A stretch of DNA of 64,000 nucleotides, from contig NZ_JAIVLF010000003.1 in the NCBI RefSeq assembly GCF_020524485.1, positions 62,001 to 126,000 of the forward strand, read 5' to 3'. The notes under the pieces were generated by a model. It had not been told where the DNA came from. It ran no database searches and was given only the letters and a program-made list of their open reading frames with translations. The translations under genes and the position numbers were made by a program. This stretch comes from Novosphingobium profundi (GTDB lineage Bacteria; Pseudomonadota; Alphaproteobacteria; Sphingomonadales; Sphingomonadaceae). Shown here piece by piece: positions 35,847 through 44,736 of this stretch (position 1 is its first letter; each line of letters begins with the position of its first letter).

Positions 35847-36566
35847 TTACGAGCCCGCGACGCGGCGACCGAAACCGCCAACCGGGCGGGCCATGCCCTG
35901 TGCCGGAGCGCTCTGGCCGGGCGCGGCGAAGACGGTGCGGCGGAAGTTCTTTTCCAGGCGGTCGGCGATGTAGTTCCACAGCGCGCCCACTTCCTGCGAG
36001 GAGCGACCGTTGGGGTCCACTTCCATGACCGTACGCCCGTCGATCATCGAGGCCGCAAAATCGGTGCGCTGGTGCAGCGTGACCGGGGCCACCGTACCGT
36101 GCTGCGAGAGCGCGACTGCGGCTTCGGCGGTGATACGCGCCTTGGGGGTTGCCGCGTTGACCACGAACATCAGCGGCTTGCCGGCACGTTCGCACAGATC
36201 GACAGTCGCGCCCACGGCGCGCAGGTCGTGCGGGCTCGGGCGGGTCGGAACGACGATCAGCTCGGCCACCGAGATGACGCTCTGGATCGCCATGGTAATG
36301 GCCGGCGGGGTGTCGATCACCGCGAGCTTGAAGCCCTGCTGGCGAAGCACCTGGAGATCGTTGGCAAGGCGCGCAACGGTGGTCTGCGCAAAGGCGGGCA
36401 GCTCGGCCTCGCGCTCGTTCCACCAGTCGGCGAGCGAGCCCTGCGGGTCGATGTCGATCAAAACGACCGGTCCTGCGCCGGCACGCTGCGCCTGAACGGC
36501 AAGGTGACCGGACAGAGTCGTCTTGCCCGATCCGCCCTTCTGTGAAGCCAGTGCCAGTACTCGCAA
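35847..36566 (-). CDS. ParA/MinD-family ATPase (orphan)
   Basis: The 239-residue protein has the deviant Walker A KGGSGKTT (residues 10-17), the switch DIDPQGSLADWW and VIDTPPA. It ends with a Pro/Gly-rich tail (PVGGFGRRVAGS). ParA-type ATPases position DNA or protein cargo in the cell. No ParB, no plasmid replication gene and no parS-like repeat is near; instead it precedes a SPOR envelope protein in the same orientation. It therefore more likely positions a protein complex than segregates DNA. Its upstream gap shows a hairpin ACCCC-GAAGC-GGGGT (36585-36599) and an inverted repeat. Confidence 0.85.
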   Translation of the reverse strand: MRVLALASQKGGSGKTTLSGHLAVQAQRAGAGPVVLIDIDPQGSLADWWNEREAELPAFAQTTVARLANDLQVLRQQGFKLAVIDTPPAITMAIQSVISVAELIVVPTRPSPHDLRAVGATVDLCERAGKPLMFVVNAATPKARITAEAAVALSQHGTVAPVTLHQRTDFAASMIDGRTVMEVDPNGRSSQEVGALWNYIADRLEKNFRRTVFAAPGQSAPAQGMARPVGGFGRRVAGS

Positions 36567-36816
36567 AGTCGGTCCCCCACGAAAACCCCGAAGCGGGGTC
36601 TGAAGAATGTCGGGAACTGGAATCGCAGACCGTTCCTAATTTACCGTTAATCAGCGTAAATTTTGCACACCCGGCCTGTGCAGCCCGGCTTTTTCGCGGC
36701 TTTTGCCGGGGACTTTTCCCCTAACTCGGCCTTTACCGGCACCATGCAGATTGCGGGCAGGCACCTGCGACTCCGCAGGCGAGGACAAAAGTCGCGCGCC
36801 CTCCTATGCTTGCGCC
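36567..36816. promoter_or_regulatory. Divergent intergenic region with inverted repeat
   Basis: No gene is visible in this 250-base gap. A perfect inverted repeat AATTTAC-N11-GTAAATT spans 36638-36662, in a locally AT-rich stretch. Within it CTAA-N7-TTAA (about 36636-36650) resembles a CtrA site (TTAA-N7-TTAA) with one mismatch. It could control the ParA operon, the Sel1-SPOR gene, or both. Confidence 0.35.
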
Positions 36817-38025
36817 ATGAGATTCGCGAAGGGACCTGCCTTGATCCACCGCCGCCGCCCCCACCTGCCGCTTCGTCGCGCGCTCACGGGGGGATTCGCC
36901 GCACTGGCGCTGCTCGCCGTGTCCCCGCCCGCACACGCGGCGCAGGACACAGGCGCTGCGGCGCGCGCAGACGTCAAGGCGGGCGTCGATGCCTGGTCGG
37001 CCGGAAACTACGCCGAGGCTGTCGTCCTATGGCAGCCTCTTGCCGCGAAGGACGATCCCGACGCCCTGTTCAACCTTGCCCAAGCCTACAAACTGGGACG
37101 CGGCGTCCCCGAGGATCTTGACCAGGCGCGCAGCCTCTACGGGCGTGCCGCCGCGCTCGGCCACGTCCAGGCCGCCGACATCTATGGCCTGCTGCTCTTC
37201 CAGGAGGGCGAACGCGAGGCGGCCCTGCCCTACATCGAGGCCTCCGCCAGGCGCGGCGATCCGCGCGCCCAGTACGTCCTTGGCATTGCCCACTTCAACG
37301 GCGACTTCGTGCCCAAGGACTGGGTCGAGGCCTATGCCCTGCTGACACTGGCCCGCCAGGACGGGCTCCCGCAGGCCGGCAAGGCCCTCGCGCAGATGGA
37401 CGGCTACATTCCGCTCGAACAGCGCCAGCAAGGCATCGTGCGCGCGGGCCAACTCGCGCAGGAGAGCCGGGCCGAGCGCACACGCCAGGCCGCCACGAAC
37501 GAACTTGCAGGCCCTTCGCAGGAGACCGCTCCGGGGGCGAAAACGGCATCCCGCGAGGCCGATCCTCTCACGCAAGCTGCGGCGCGTGCCCGCAGTGCAA
37601 GCGCCGCCGAGGCAGGCGCCGACTACGCCCGCCCGGCCGCCGGGAACACGCCCCCTGCACCTGCAACCAGCGCATGGCCCGCGCCCGGCGTCGCGTTCGC
37701 GCCCAGCAGCGACACAGCAACGCCTGCCTCACAGGCGCGACCACCGGTTGCCACGACCGCCCTCACCTCCAAGACATCGGCCACACCGGACATGACAGGC
37801 CCCTGGGAACTGCAACTCGGCGCCTTCGGAGTCGAGGGCAATGCCCAGAAGCTCTGGAGCAAGGTGCGCACCCGCCCCGAGATCCAGGGTACCGCCAGGC
37901 GCACCGAACCGGCCGGACGGCTGACCGTACTCTTCGCCAGTGGCTATCCCTCGCGCAGCGCAGCGAGCTCGGCCTGCGCCAAGCTCAAGGCGGGCGGGTA
38001 CGACTGCCTCGTGACCCGGAACTGA
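36817..38025 (+). CDS. Exported Sel1-repeat protein with C-terminal SPOR domain
   Basis: The 402-residue protein has a signal peptide (residues about 18-42, ending HAA), Sel1-like repeats (ALFNLAQAYKLGRGVPEDLDQARSLYGRAA and AQYVLGIAHFNGDFVPKDWVEAYALL, about 80-185), a Pro/Ala/Thr-rich linker and a SPOR domain at about 325-402 (PWELQLGAFG...RLTVLFASGYPSRSAASSAC). It is similar in plan to the SPOR protein on the other side of the ParA gene, and the two likely act on the same septal peptidoglycan. The DUF418 gene follows almost without a gap. Confidence 0.75.
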   Translation: MRFAKGPALIHRRRPHLPLRRALTGGFAALALLAVSPPAHAAQDTGAAARADVKAGVDAWSAGNYAEAVVLWQPLAAKDDPDALFNLAQAYKLGRGVPEDLDQARSLYGRAAALGHVQAADIYGLLLFQEGEREAALPYIEASARRGDPRAQYVLGIAHFNGDFVPKDWVEAYALLTLARQDGLPQAGKALAQMDGYIPLEQRQQGIVRAGQLAQESRAERTRQAATNELAGPSQETAPGAKTASREADPLTQAAARARSASAAEAGADYARPAAGNTPPAPATSAWPAPGVAFAPSSDTATPASQARPPVATTALTSKTSATPDMTGPWELQLGAFGVEGNAQKLWSKVRTRPEIQGTARRTEPAGRLTVLFASGYPSRSAASSACAKLKAGGYDCLVTRN

Positions 38026-38029
38026 CCCC

Positions 38030-39307
38030 ATCGCGGACAGCCCCAGCCCCAGCGCCCCCTCACCCGAGGAGGTCGCCGCCGGAGCGCGGCTCCTCTCGCT
38101 CGACCTGCTGCGCGGCGTCGCGGTGCTGGGCATCCTTGCCATCAACATCGCCGGGTTTGCAGGTCCACTTGCCGGGACAATCAGCCCGGCACTGACCCGC
38201 GCCCATACCCTCGTCACCTCTTCCTGGGACAACGCCGCCTTCGCGGTCTCGCTCGTCCTTTTCGAGGGCAAGATGCGCGCGCTCTTCTCGCTGCTCTTTG
38301 GCGCGGGCGTGATGCTGTTCTGGCAAAGTGCGGAGCGGCGCGGGGCGGACGGCGATGTCCTGCAGGTGCGACGCCTCGCCTGGCTGCTGGGCTTCGGCTT
38401 CCTCCACTATGTTCTCTTGTGGTGGGGCGATATCCTCTTTGTCTACGCGCTGTGCGGCCTCGCCGCCCTGATGCTTCGCCCGTTGCCCACGCGTACGCTG
38501 GTGATCGTGGCGCTCGCGCTCTTCTATGGCTGGCACTTGTGGGGACTGTTCGAACTGGCCCCGCTCGTGCGCGCCGAGACGGCCCTTCGCGAGGGTCATG
38601 CCAGCGCGGCGCAGGCCAAGAGCGTCGCCGCCTGGTTCGAGGCGGTGCGCGCCGGGATCACCGAGGATCTTGCCGAGGCGCGTTACCCCTACCTCGAGCT
38701 TGCCTTGACCAAGCTGCGCGAGCGTCCGTTCTGGCAGGTCAGCATGACCTGGAACATCTTTTCCGAGACGCTTCCGCTCATGTTGCTGGGCATGGTGCTG
38801 GTGCGCAGCGGCTTCTTCGATCCGGCAAAGGCGGTCAAGCTGCGGCTCTACGCAGGTCTTGCCTGCGGCCTGAGCGGCCTTGCCTTCAGCGCCACGTTCA
38901 CGGCCTGGGCCCTGGCCCACGACTTCCCGCCGGTCGCAATGGAGGCAGCCCTGTCCTGGGGCCTCGCGCTCCCCCACCTCCTCACCGCGATGGGCTACGC
39001 CGCGCTGCTGGTCCATGCCACGCCCCGCCTTGCGCCCACGCGTCTCGGGCAACGCCTGATCGCGACGGGGCGCATGGCCTTCAGCAACTACATCGCCACC
39101 AGCCTTGTCATGACCGCGATCTTCTATGGCTGGGGGCTGGGCCTGTTCGCCCGTTTCGGGCCCGCCGCGCAAGTGCCCTTCGTGCTTCTGGGCTGGGCGC
39201 TCATGCTGGGGCTGAGCGCGCCATTCCTCACGCGATTCCGGCGCGGTCCGCTGGAGTGGCTGTGGCGTTCACTGGTCGAAAAACGCTGGCTCCATAACGG
39301 CTTCTAA
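38030..39307 (+). CDS. DUF418/YeiB-family membrane protein (start codon unclear)
   Basis: This inner-membrane protein of about 425 residues has ten or so helices and the family opening RLLSLDLLRGVAVLGILAINIAG, plus the C-terminal RMAFSNYIATSLVMTAIFYGWGLGLF typical of DUF418. Its role is unknown; relatives are acyltransferase-like. The family opening lies upstream of the first usable start (GTG 38123), and the open frame back to 38015 has no ATG, GTG or TTG. The start given here, ATC 38030, is only the most upstream near-cognate codon, four bases behind the previous stop. Either a rare start is used, or translation begins late at 38123 with a shortened first helix. Confidence 0.65.
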   Translation: MADSPSPSAPSPEEVAAGARLLSLDLLRGVAVLGILAINIAGFAGPLAGTISPALTRAHTLVTSSWDNAAFAVSLVLFEGKMRALFSLLFGAGVMLFWQSAERRGADGDVLQVRRLAWLLGFGFLHYVLLWWGDILFVYALCGLAALMLRPLPTRTLVIVALALFYGWHLWGLFELAPLVRAETALREGHASAAQAKSVAAWFEAVRAGITEDLAEARYPYLELALTKLRERPFWQVSMTWNIFSETLPLMLLGMVLVRSGFFDPAKAVKLRLYAGLACGLSGLAFSATFTAWALAHDFPPVAMEAALSWGLALPHLLTAMGYAALLVHATPRLAPTRLGQRLIATGRMAFSNYIATSLVMTAIFYGWGLGLFARFGPAAQVPFVLLGWALMLGLSAPFLTRFRRGPLEWLWRSLVEKRWLHNGF

Positions 39308-39310
39308 GAA

Positions 39311-39345
39311 TCGTTAGCAATACTATTGCGATCCATTCTCACATG
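39311..39345 (+). promoter_or_regulatory. Candidate Fur-type iron box upstream of bfd
   Basis: GTTAGCAATACTATTGCGATCCATTCTCA contains a degenerate Fur-like pattern (GCAATACTATTGCGATCCATTC) about 35 bases before the ferredoxin start. The context, bfd followed by bacterioferritin, makes iron control likely. The match is by eye and partial. Confidence 0.4.
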
Positions 39346-39375
39346 CGTATAGTGGACCTCAACGAGGATTCGCTC

Positions 39376-39564
39376 ATGTACGTATGTATCTGTAATGCCA
39401 TCCGCGAGAAGGACCTGCGCTGCGCCGCCCGGCGTATGAACGGCGATGCCGAAGCCGTCTACGCCGCCATGGGCCGCAAGCCCCAATGCGGACAATGTCT
39501 CGACGAGGCCGAAGAGATCATCGCCGAGGAAGTGGAAGCCGCCAGCTACCCCGCGGCCGCCTGA
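39376..39564 (+). CDS. bfd: Bacterioferritin-associated ferredoxin
   Basis: Bfd delivers electrons to bacterioferritin so that stored iron can be released. The 62-residue protein has the [2Fe-2S] Cys pattern of the family, CIC near the start and QCGQC later (residues 4, 6, 39, 42). ATG 39376 has GAGG ten bases upstream; a frame open to 39343 adds eleven residues with no support. bfr follows about 140 bases later, the usual partner. Confidence 0.9.
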   Translation: MYVCICNAIREKDLRCAARRMNGDAEAVYAAMGRKPQCGQCLDEAEEIIAEEVEAASYPAAA

Positions 39565-39704
39565 AGTCTCTCCTATTCTGCTGAGAGACTGGCAAAAAGC
39601 CTGCCCGCGTCTCGGGACAGGCGGGTAAAAATCGATTGCCTTGCCTTGCCCATACGCTTTTGGGCGATCATACTCGTGCGCAAATTCCCAGCAGGAGATG
39701 CGCC

Positions 39705-40184
39705 ATGAAGGGCGACGCACAGGTCATCGACTACCTGAACAAGGCCTTGTTCAACGAACTTACCGCGATCAACCAGTACTGGCTGCACTACCGCATGCTC
39801 GACAACTGGGGGATCAAGAAGCTCGCCGACTACGAGCGCCACGAGTCCATCGACGAGATGAAGCACGCCGACATCCTGGCGGACCGGATCCTCTTCCTCG
39901 ACGGCCTCCCCAACTTCCAGGCGCTCGGCAAGCTGCGCGTCGGCGAAGACGTGGAAGACATCCTCAAGTGCGACCTCGCGCTCGAGCATGACGCCATCCC
40001 GCTCCTCAAGGAAGCGATTGCCCACTGCGAAGCCGTACGCGACTATGTCAGCCGCGAAATCTTCGAGCGCATCCTCGAGAGCGAGGAAGAGCACGTCGAC
40101 TACCTCGAAAAGCAGTTCGACATGATCGCGCGCATGGGCCTGCAGAACTACTGCCAGCTTCAGAGCGAGGCGGCCCAGGCCTGA
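39705..40184 (+). CDS. bfr: Bacterioferritin
   Basis: Bacterioferritin is a 24-subunit shell that stores iron as mineral. The 159-residue protein has the four-helix ferritin pattern with the dinuclear iron ligands E in [11 protein letters not shown] and H in [14 protein letters not shown], and the later E residues in [14 protein letters not shown]. The Met of DEMKHAD is the haem ligand specific to bacterioferritin. The start has AGGAGATGCGCC upstream. It pairs with bfd. Confidence 0.96.
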   Translation: MKGDAQVIDYLNKALFNELTAINQYWLHYRMLDNWGIKKLADYERHESIDEMKHADILADRILFLDGLPNFQALGKLRVGEDVEDILKCDLALEHDAIPLLKEAIAHCEAVRDYVSREIFERILESEEEHVDYLEKQFDMIARMGLQNYCQLQSEAAQA

Positions 40185-40213
40185 GCCGACACGAACCGGA
40201 CGCACCGCGCGCG

Positions 40214-41281
40214 ATGATAGACTTCTGCAAAGGCCTGGATCTGGCCCTTCCGCTGATCCAGGCCCCGATGGCGGGCACCTCGACGCCCGCCCTGGCCGCG
40301 CAAGTCTGCCGCGCCGGTGCGCTCGGCTCGCTCGCCATCGGCCACCTCGATCCGGCCGGAGCCGCCGCGGCGCTGGCGGACCTTGCCAGCCGCACCGACC
40401 AGCCCTTCAACGTCAACCTCTTTGCCCACGCGCCTGCGGCCGTCGACCTTGCCCGCGAGGCTGCCTGGCTTGACGCCCTGCGCCCGCGCTTTGCCGCCTT
40501 CGGCGCCACACCGCCCGCAGCGCTCTCCACCATCTACGACAGCTTCACCGGCAACGCGGCCATGCTCAGCGTCGTTCTGGCTGCCGCCCCGCGCGTCGTC
40601 AGCTTCCATTTCGGCCTGCCCGAAGCGCCCGCGATTGCCGCACTGAAAGCCGCAGGCGCGCGGCTGCTCGCCAGCGTGACCTCGCGCGCCGAGGCCGAAG
40701 CGGCACGCCGGGCCGGGATCGACATGGTGATCGCGCAAGGCTGGGAAGCGGGCGGCCATCGCGGCGTATTCGATCCCGAGGCGCAGGACGCGCAGCTCTC
40801 CACCGCGCAGCTCCTTGCCGATCTTGTCGCCTGGGGCGAACTGCCCGTCGTCGCGGCGGGCGGCATCATGGACGGGCGCGGCATCGCCGACGCGCTCCAG
40901 GCCGGGGCCACCGCCGTCCAGATGGGCACCGCTTTCCTCGCCTGCCCCGAAAGCGCCAGCGACGGGGCCTACCGCGCGCGCCTTGCCTCCGATGCGGCGT
41001 ATCACACGGTGATGACCCACCTCATCTCGGGCCGGCCCGCGCGCTGCCTTGCCAACGACTTCACCGCTCTGGCGGACATTCCCGGCCTGCCCGACGTGCC
41101 TGCCTATCCGCGCGCCTACGATGCCGGAAAGGCGCTCAACGCCGCCGCCAAAGCCGTCGGGGAGACCGGCTACGGCGCGCAGTGGGCAGGAACCGGCGCG
41201 CCCCGCCTGCGCCCTATGGGCGCGGCCGATCTCGTCCGCACCCTGGGCGCCGAACTCGCCGCTATTCAGCGCCAGGCGTAG
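40214..41281 (+). CDS. Nitronate monooxygenase-family flavoprotein
   Basis: The 355-residue protein is a TIM-barrel FMN enzyme of the 2-nitropropane dioxygenase/NMO family, which oxidises toxic alkyl nitronates; some relatives are NADH:quinone reductases. Motifs seen: PLIQAPMAGTSTPALAAQV at the N-terminus, AQGWEAGGHRG (the catalytic His), and the FMN phosphate site PVVAAGGIMDGRGIADAL followed by GATAVQMGTAFLACPES. Its end overlaps the convergent S9 peptidase gene by 20 bases. It starts 30 bases after bfr and may be co-transcribed. Confidence 0.85.
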   Translation: MIDFCKGLDLALPLIQAPMAGTSTPALAAQVCRAGALGSLAIGHLDPAGAAAALADLASRTDQPFNVNLFAHAPAAVDLAREAAWLDALRPRFAAFGATPPAALSTIYDSFTGNAAMLSVVLAAAPRVVSFHFGLPEAPAIAALKAAGARLLASVTSRAEAEAARRAGIDMVIAQGWEAGGHRGVFDPEAQDAQLSTAQLLADLVAWGELPVVAAGGIMDGRGIADALQAGATAVQMGTAFLACPESASDGAYRARLASDAAYHTVMTHLISGRPARCLANDFTALADIPGLPDVPAYPRAYDAGKALNAAAKAVGETGYGAQWAGTGAPRLRPMGAADLVRTLGAELAAIQRQA

Positions 41282-43403
41282 GCGTCTGTGCCGCAGTAGT
41301 ATCGGTGCGGTAGCGGTCGAACCAGTCGAGAATGGCCGAGGCCTTGGCCGCCGACTGCGAGGGCCGCGCCGCGATGCCGCCATGGCTGGCGCCGGGCACT
41401 TTCACCAGCGCGGTCGGCACGCCCCGGATCTTGAGCGCAGTATAATACTGCTCCGATTCGCTGACCGGCGTACGGTAGTCCTCCGCGCCGACCACCACGA
41501 GCGTGGGCGTGGTCACGTTGCCCACCAGGCTGAGCGGTGAGCGCTTCCAGTAGACCATCGGCTCTTCCCAGACCGGCTTGTCGAACCAATGATCGTGGTA
41601 GACCGGCGCCCCGTCCGAGGTCAGTGTGAAGCTGCCCCAGTCGATCACCGGCTTCTGCGAGACCGCGGCCTTGAAGCGGTCGGTCTTGCCCACGATCCAG
41701 GCGGTCAGCACGCCCCCGCCCGAGCCGCCGGTGACGAAAAGGTTGTCAGGATCCGCCACGCCGTCCGCAATCGCGGCGTCGACCGCGGCCATCAGGTCCT
41801 CGTAGTCGGGCCCCGGGTAGTTGCGGTCAATCAGCCGGGCAAACTCCTCCCCGTAAGACGTCGAGCCGCGCGGGTTGGTGTAGAGGACCGCATAGCCGTG
41901 CGCTGCGTAAAGCTGGTCGTCGGTCGAGAAGGTCCCGCTGTAGGCCGCCATCGGGCCGCCGTGGATTTCCAGGATCAGCGGCGCCTTCTCACCCGGCTGG
42001 AGCCCTGGCGGCGTGACCAGCCAGGCATCGACGGGCCGTCCGTCGGGCGCGGTCACGGCCAGCTTGCGCACCGGCGCCATCGCCTTGTGGTCGATCCACG
42101 AACCGTTGAGGTCAGTGAGACGCTCACCCTTCCCGCCCCCGTCGCTGACCCACAGATCCGCCGGGCGGTCAGTGCCATTCGCGGTATAGGCGATGCGCCC
42201 GCCTTTCGAGACCGAGAAGCTGCCGCCCGTGTAGGGCCGGTCGAAATGCCCGCCCTGCGTCAGCCCTTCGACCAGCACCTTGAGCGATCCATCGAGGCCC
42301 AGCTTGCCGACCTTGCGCACGCCCTTCTCATCATAGAGCACGTAGAGCGTCGAATTGCCCACCCAGATTGCATCATCGATGCTGAGATCATGGCCTGCCG
42401 TCAGCGAACGCTTGGCGCTGCCATCGGCGTTCATCACGTAAAGCTCGGTGTTGGTGTAGGAGTGGAGCGCGTCGTCGAAGCCAAAGTAGGCAATGCGCTT
42501 ACCATCGGGCGATACCAGCGGGCCTGCGTCGGGACCGAACCGGCTCGTCATCGCACTCACGACGCCGCTCGCCAAATCGACGGCGTAGATCTCGCGGTCG
42601 GAGGGCTTCACGTCCCAGTCGGGCTTGCGGTTGCCGGTAAAGAAGATGCGCGTGCCATCCCCGCTCCAGGCAAGCGCGCCCTCATCTGCAAAGTTGCCGA
42701 AGGTCAGCTGGCGCGGCGCGCCGCCGGTTGCAGGAACCACGAAGACATGCGCCGTGCCCGGCTTGACGTAGCCCCCGCCATCGCTGCGGTAGGTAACCTT
42801 GTCGATGACTTCGAGCGGCTCGGCCCACTGCGCCCCTTCGGGCTTGCCCGAGGGCGCAGAGCCCAGCGAAAGTCCCTCGCCCGGAACCCGCGTCGCATAG
42901 GCGATCTGCGAGCCATCGGGTGACCAGGCGAGGCTGCCCGGACTGTCGGGCAGGCCCGTCACCGCCACATCCGCGCCGCCTTCCATCCAGAGCACGTGCA
43001 ACTGCGGAGCGCCCTCGCCATCGCTGGAGATATAGGCCAGGCGCGCGCCATCGGGCGACCAGCGCGGCGCGAAGTGCGCGCCCTTGCCCGCAACCAGCGG
43101 GCGCTGCGCCCCGCTCGCCACATCGACCAGCCAGAGCGAGGGCACGGCGCGGTCGGTCATGATGTCCGCGGCCTGGCGCACGTAGGCCACCTGCTTGCCA
43201 TCGGGCGAGATCTGCGGATCGGTCACGCCCTGGAGGCGAAACAGGTCGCTGGGCACGAAGCCACGTTCGGGCCCGGCCTGAACGGCGCTAGCCGTCGCGG
43301 GAGCCTCCTGCGCCAGGGCACTTTGCGCGCACGGCACGCTCAGGACCATGGCGCTTGCCACGAACAGCATCCAACGCTTTGCGACCACACTCGTTCTCCC
43401 CAT
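41262..43403 (-). CDS. Exported S9-family prolyl oligopeptidase
   Basis: The 713-residue protein has a signal peptide (WMLFVASAMVLSVPCAQSALAQ), an N-terminal seven-bladed beta-propeller with repeated SPDGKQVAYV-type strands, and a C-terminal alpha/beta-hydrolase domain. The catalytic triad can be read: Ser in FVTGGSGGGVLTAW, Asp in VVVGAEDYRTP and His in PGASHGGIA. It resembles dipeptidyl/acylaminoacyl peptidases that degrade peptides outside the cytoplasm. The start at 43403 removes 15 residues of unlikely sequence. It diverges from the AI-2E family gene. Confidence 0.9.
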   Translation of the reverse strand: MGRTSVVAKRWMLFVASAMVLSVPCAQSALAQEAPATASAVQAGPERGFVPSDLFRLQGVTDPQISPDGKQVAYVRQAADIMTDRAVPSLWLVDVASGAQRPLVAGKGAHFAPRWSPDGARLAYISSDGEGAPQLHVLWMEGGADVAVTGLPDSPGSLAWSPDGSQIAYATRVPGEGLSLGSAPSGKPEGAQWAEPLEVIDKVTYRSDGGGYVKPGTAHVFVVPATGGAPRQLTFGNFADEGALAWSGDGTRIFFTGNRKPDWDVKPSDREIYAVDLASGVVSAMTSRFGPDAGPLVSPDGKRIAYFGFDDALHSYTNTELYVMNADGSAKRSLTAGHDLSIDDAIWVGNSTLYVLYDEKGVRKVGKLGLDGSLKVLVEGLTQGGHFDRPYTGGSFSVSKGGRIAYTANGTDRPADLWVSDGGGKGERLTDLNGSWIDHKAMAPVRKLAVTAPDGRPVDAWLVTPPGLQPGEKAPLILEIHGGPMAAYSGTFSTDDQLYAAHGYAVLYTNPRGSTSYGEEFARLIDRNYPGPDYEDLMAAVDAAIADGVADPDNLFVTGGSGGGVLTAWIVGKTDRFKAAVSQKPVIDWGSFTLTSDGAPVYHDHWFDKPVWEEPMVYWKRSPLSLVGNVTTPTLVVVGAEDYRTPVSESEQYYTALKIRGVPTALVKVPGASHGGIAARPSQSAAKASAILDWFDRYRTDTTAAQTPTPGAE

Positions 43404-43516
43404 ACTTCGGACGCGCCAAGTCTTGCGCCTCGCCGTGAAAAAATCCACCCTTGGCGCGACTTTCGCACGGCCGTGTTGTTCAGGCCGGCAACTTCACGAA
43501 CGAGCGCACACATCCG

Positions 43517-44659
43517 ATGATCGAAAAGAAAAAGCCCGCCTTTGAAGTCGAGGACGGCGGCTACGTCGCCCTTCTCGTGCTGGTGACCTTCGCCTTTGCC
43601 TACCTGGTCGCGCCCTTCTTCGGAGCCGTACTGTGGGGCGTGGTCGCCGCGATCATGTTCGAGCCCATGACCCGCAAGCTCGCAGGCGCACTCGGCGGGC
43701 GCAAGAACCTGGCCGCAGCCCTGGTCCTGATCCTGCTGCTGGCGCTGGTCATCCTGCCCACCATCGTGCTTGGCATCAGCCTCGTGAACGAGGCCTCCGC
43801 GCTCTACGCCAAGATCAAGGCGGGCGACATCTCGATCCCGGGCATGCTCCAGCAGATCGAGGGGTCACTGCCCGACAGCATACTCCAGTTCATCCGCCAG
43901 TACGGCCTGACCGACTTCAACACACTGCGCCGCATGTTCGGATCGAGCGTGACCACCGGGCTCCAGACCGTCGCCTCGCAGGCGCTGGTGCTGGGCCAGG
44001 GCGCGCTCAGCTTCCTCGCCGCGCTGGGCGTCATGCTCTACCTCACCTTCTTCCTGCTGCGCGATGGGCAGCGCTACACCGAGCTCGTGCGCGGCGCGAT
44101 GCCGCTGCGCCCCAAGATGCGCGACTCGCTCTTTGCCCACTTCACCGTCGTCGTGCGCGCGACGATGAAGGGCACGGTGGTCGTCGCCGTCATGCAGGGG
44201 CTTGTCGGGGGGATCATCTTCTCGCTGCTGGGAATCGAGGGCGCGCTCCTGTGGGGTGTCCTCATGGGCTTCCTCTCGCTGCTTCCGGCCGTGGGCACCG
44301 GGCTCGTGTGGGTGCCGGTCGCCATCTACCTCCTCGCCACCGGCGCTGTCTGGCAGGGCGTGGTGCTGATCCTCGCGGGCATGTTCATCATCGGCATGAT
44401 CGACAACGTCCTGCGCCCGATCCTCGTCGGGCGCGACACGCGGCTGCCCGACTTCGTGGTGCTGATCGCAACGCTCTCGGGACTCCAGCTCTTCGGCCTC
44501 AACGGCTTTATCGTCGGGCCTGTCATCGCGGCCCTGTTCATCGCCATGTGGAACATCGTGCGCGAGCAGCGCGAGGAAGCGCGCCGCCCGCTCGACACCG
44601 CGCTCAGCGAGGAGGAGGCCGACGCCGCCCGCCGCGAGGCCGAAGCCCACCCGGGCTGA
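43517..44659 (+). CDS. AI-2E family (PerM-like) transporter
   Basis: The 380-residue inner-membrane protein has about eight hydrophobic segments and the family signature GIEGALLWGVLMGFLSLLPAVGTGLVWVP. The middle helix pair and the ending RPILVGRDTRLPDFVVLIATLSGLQLFGLNGFIVGP are typical. Family members have been linked to autoinducer-2 or Na+/Li+-H+ transport, but the substrate here is unknown. The start at 43517 was preferred over the longer frame from 43451, which lacks family similarity. Confidence 0.85.
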   Translation: MIEKKKPAFEVEDGGYVALLVLVTFAFAYLVAPFFGAVLWGVVAAIMFEPMTRKLAGALGGRKNLAAALVLILLLALVILPTIVLGISLVNEASALYAKIKAGDISIPGMLQQIEGSLPDSILQFIRQYGLTDFNTLRRMFGSSVTTGLQTVASQALVLGQGALSFLAALGVMLYLTFFLLRDGQRYTELVRGAMPLRPKMRDSLFAHFTVVVRATMKGTVVVAVMQGLVGGIIFSLLGIEGALLWGVLMGFLSLLPAVGTGLVWVPVAIYLLATGAVWQGVVLILAGMFIIGMIDNVLRPILVGRDTRLPDFVVLIATLSGLQLFGLNGFIVGPVIAALFIAMWNIVREQREEARRPLDTALSEEEADAARREAEAHPG

Positions 44660-44677
44660 CCGGCGGACCCTGCGCAC

Positions 44678-44720
44678 GAAAAAGCCCCCCGGAAGCGCGG
44701 CTTCCGGGGGGCTTTTTCGT
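44678..44720. terminator. Strong bidirectional terminator
   Basis: A perfect 19-bp stem, CGAAAAAGCCCCCCGGAAG with its complement, closed by a short CGCGG loop, lies between the convergent AI-2E and der genes. The A- and U-runs at its base serve both directions. Confidence 0.95.
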
Positions 44721-44736
44721 GTGAGGTCCTGCGCCC

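Noticed and set aside
35847..36566. ParA as evidence of an integrated plasmid or partition locus
   Set aside because: No ParB, parS-like repeats or replication gene are present and codon use equals the surroundings.
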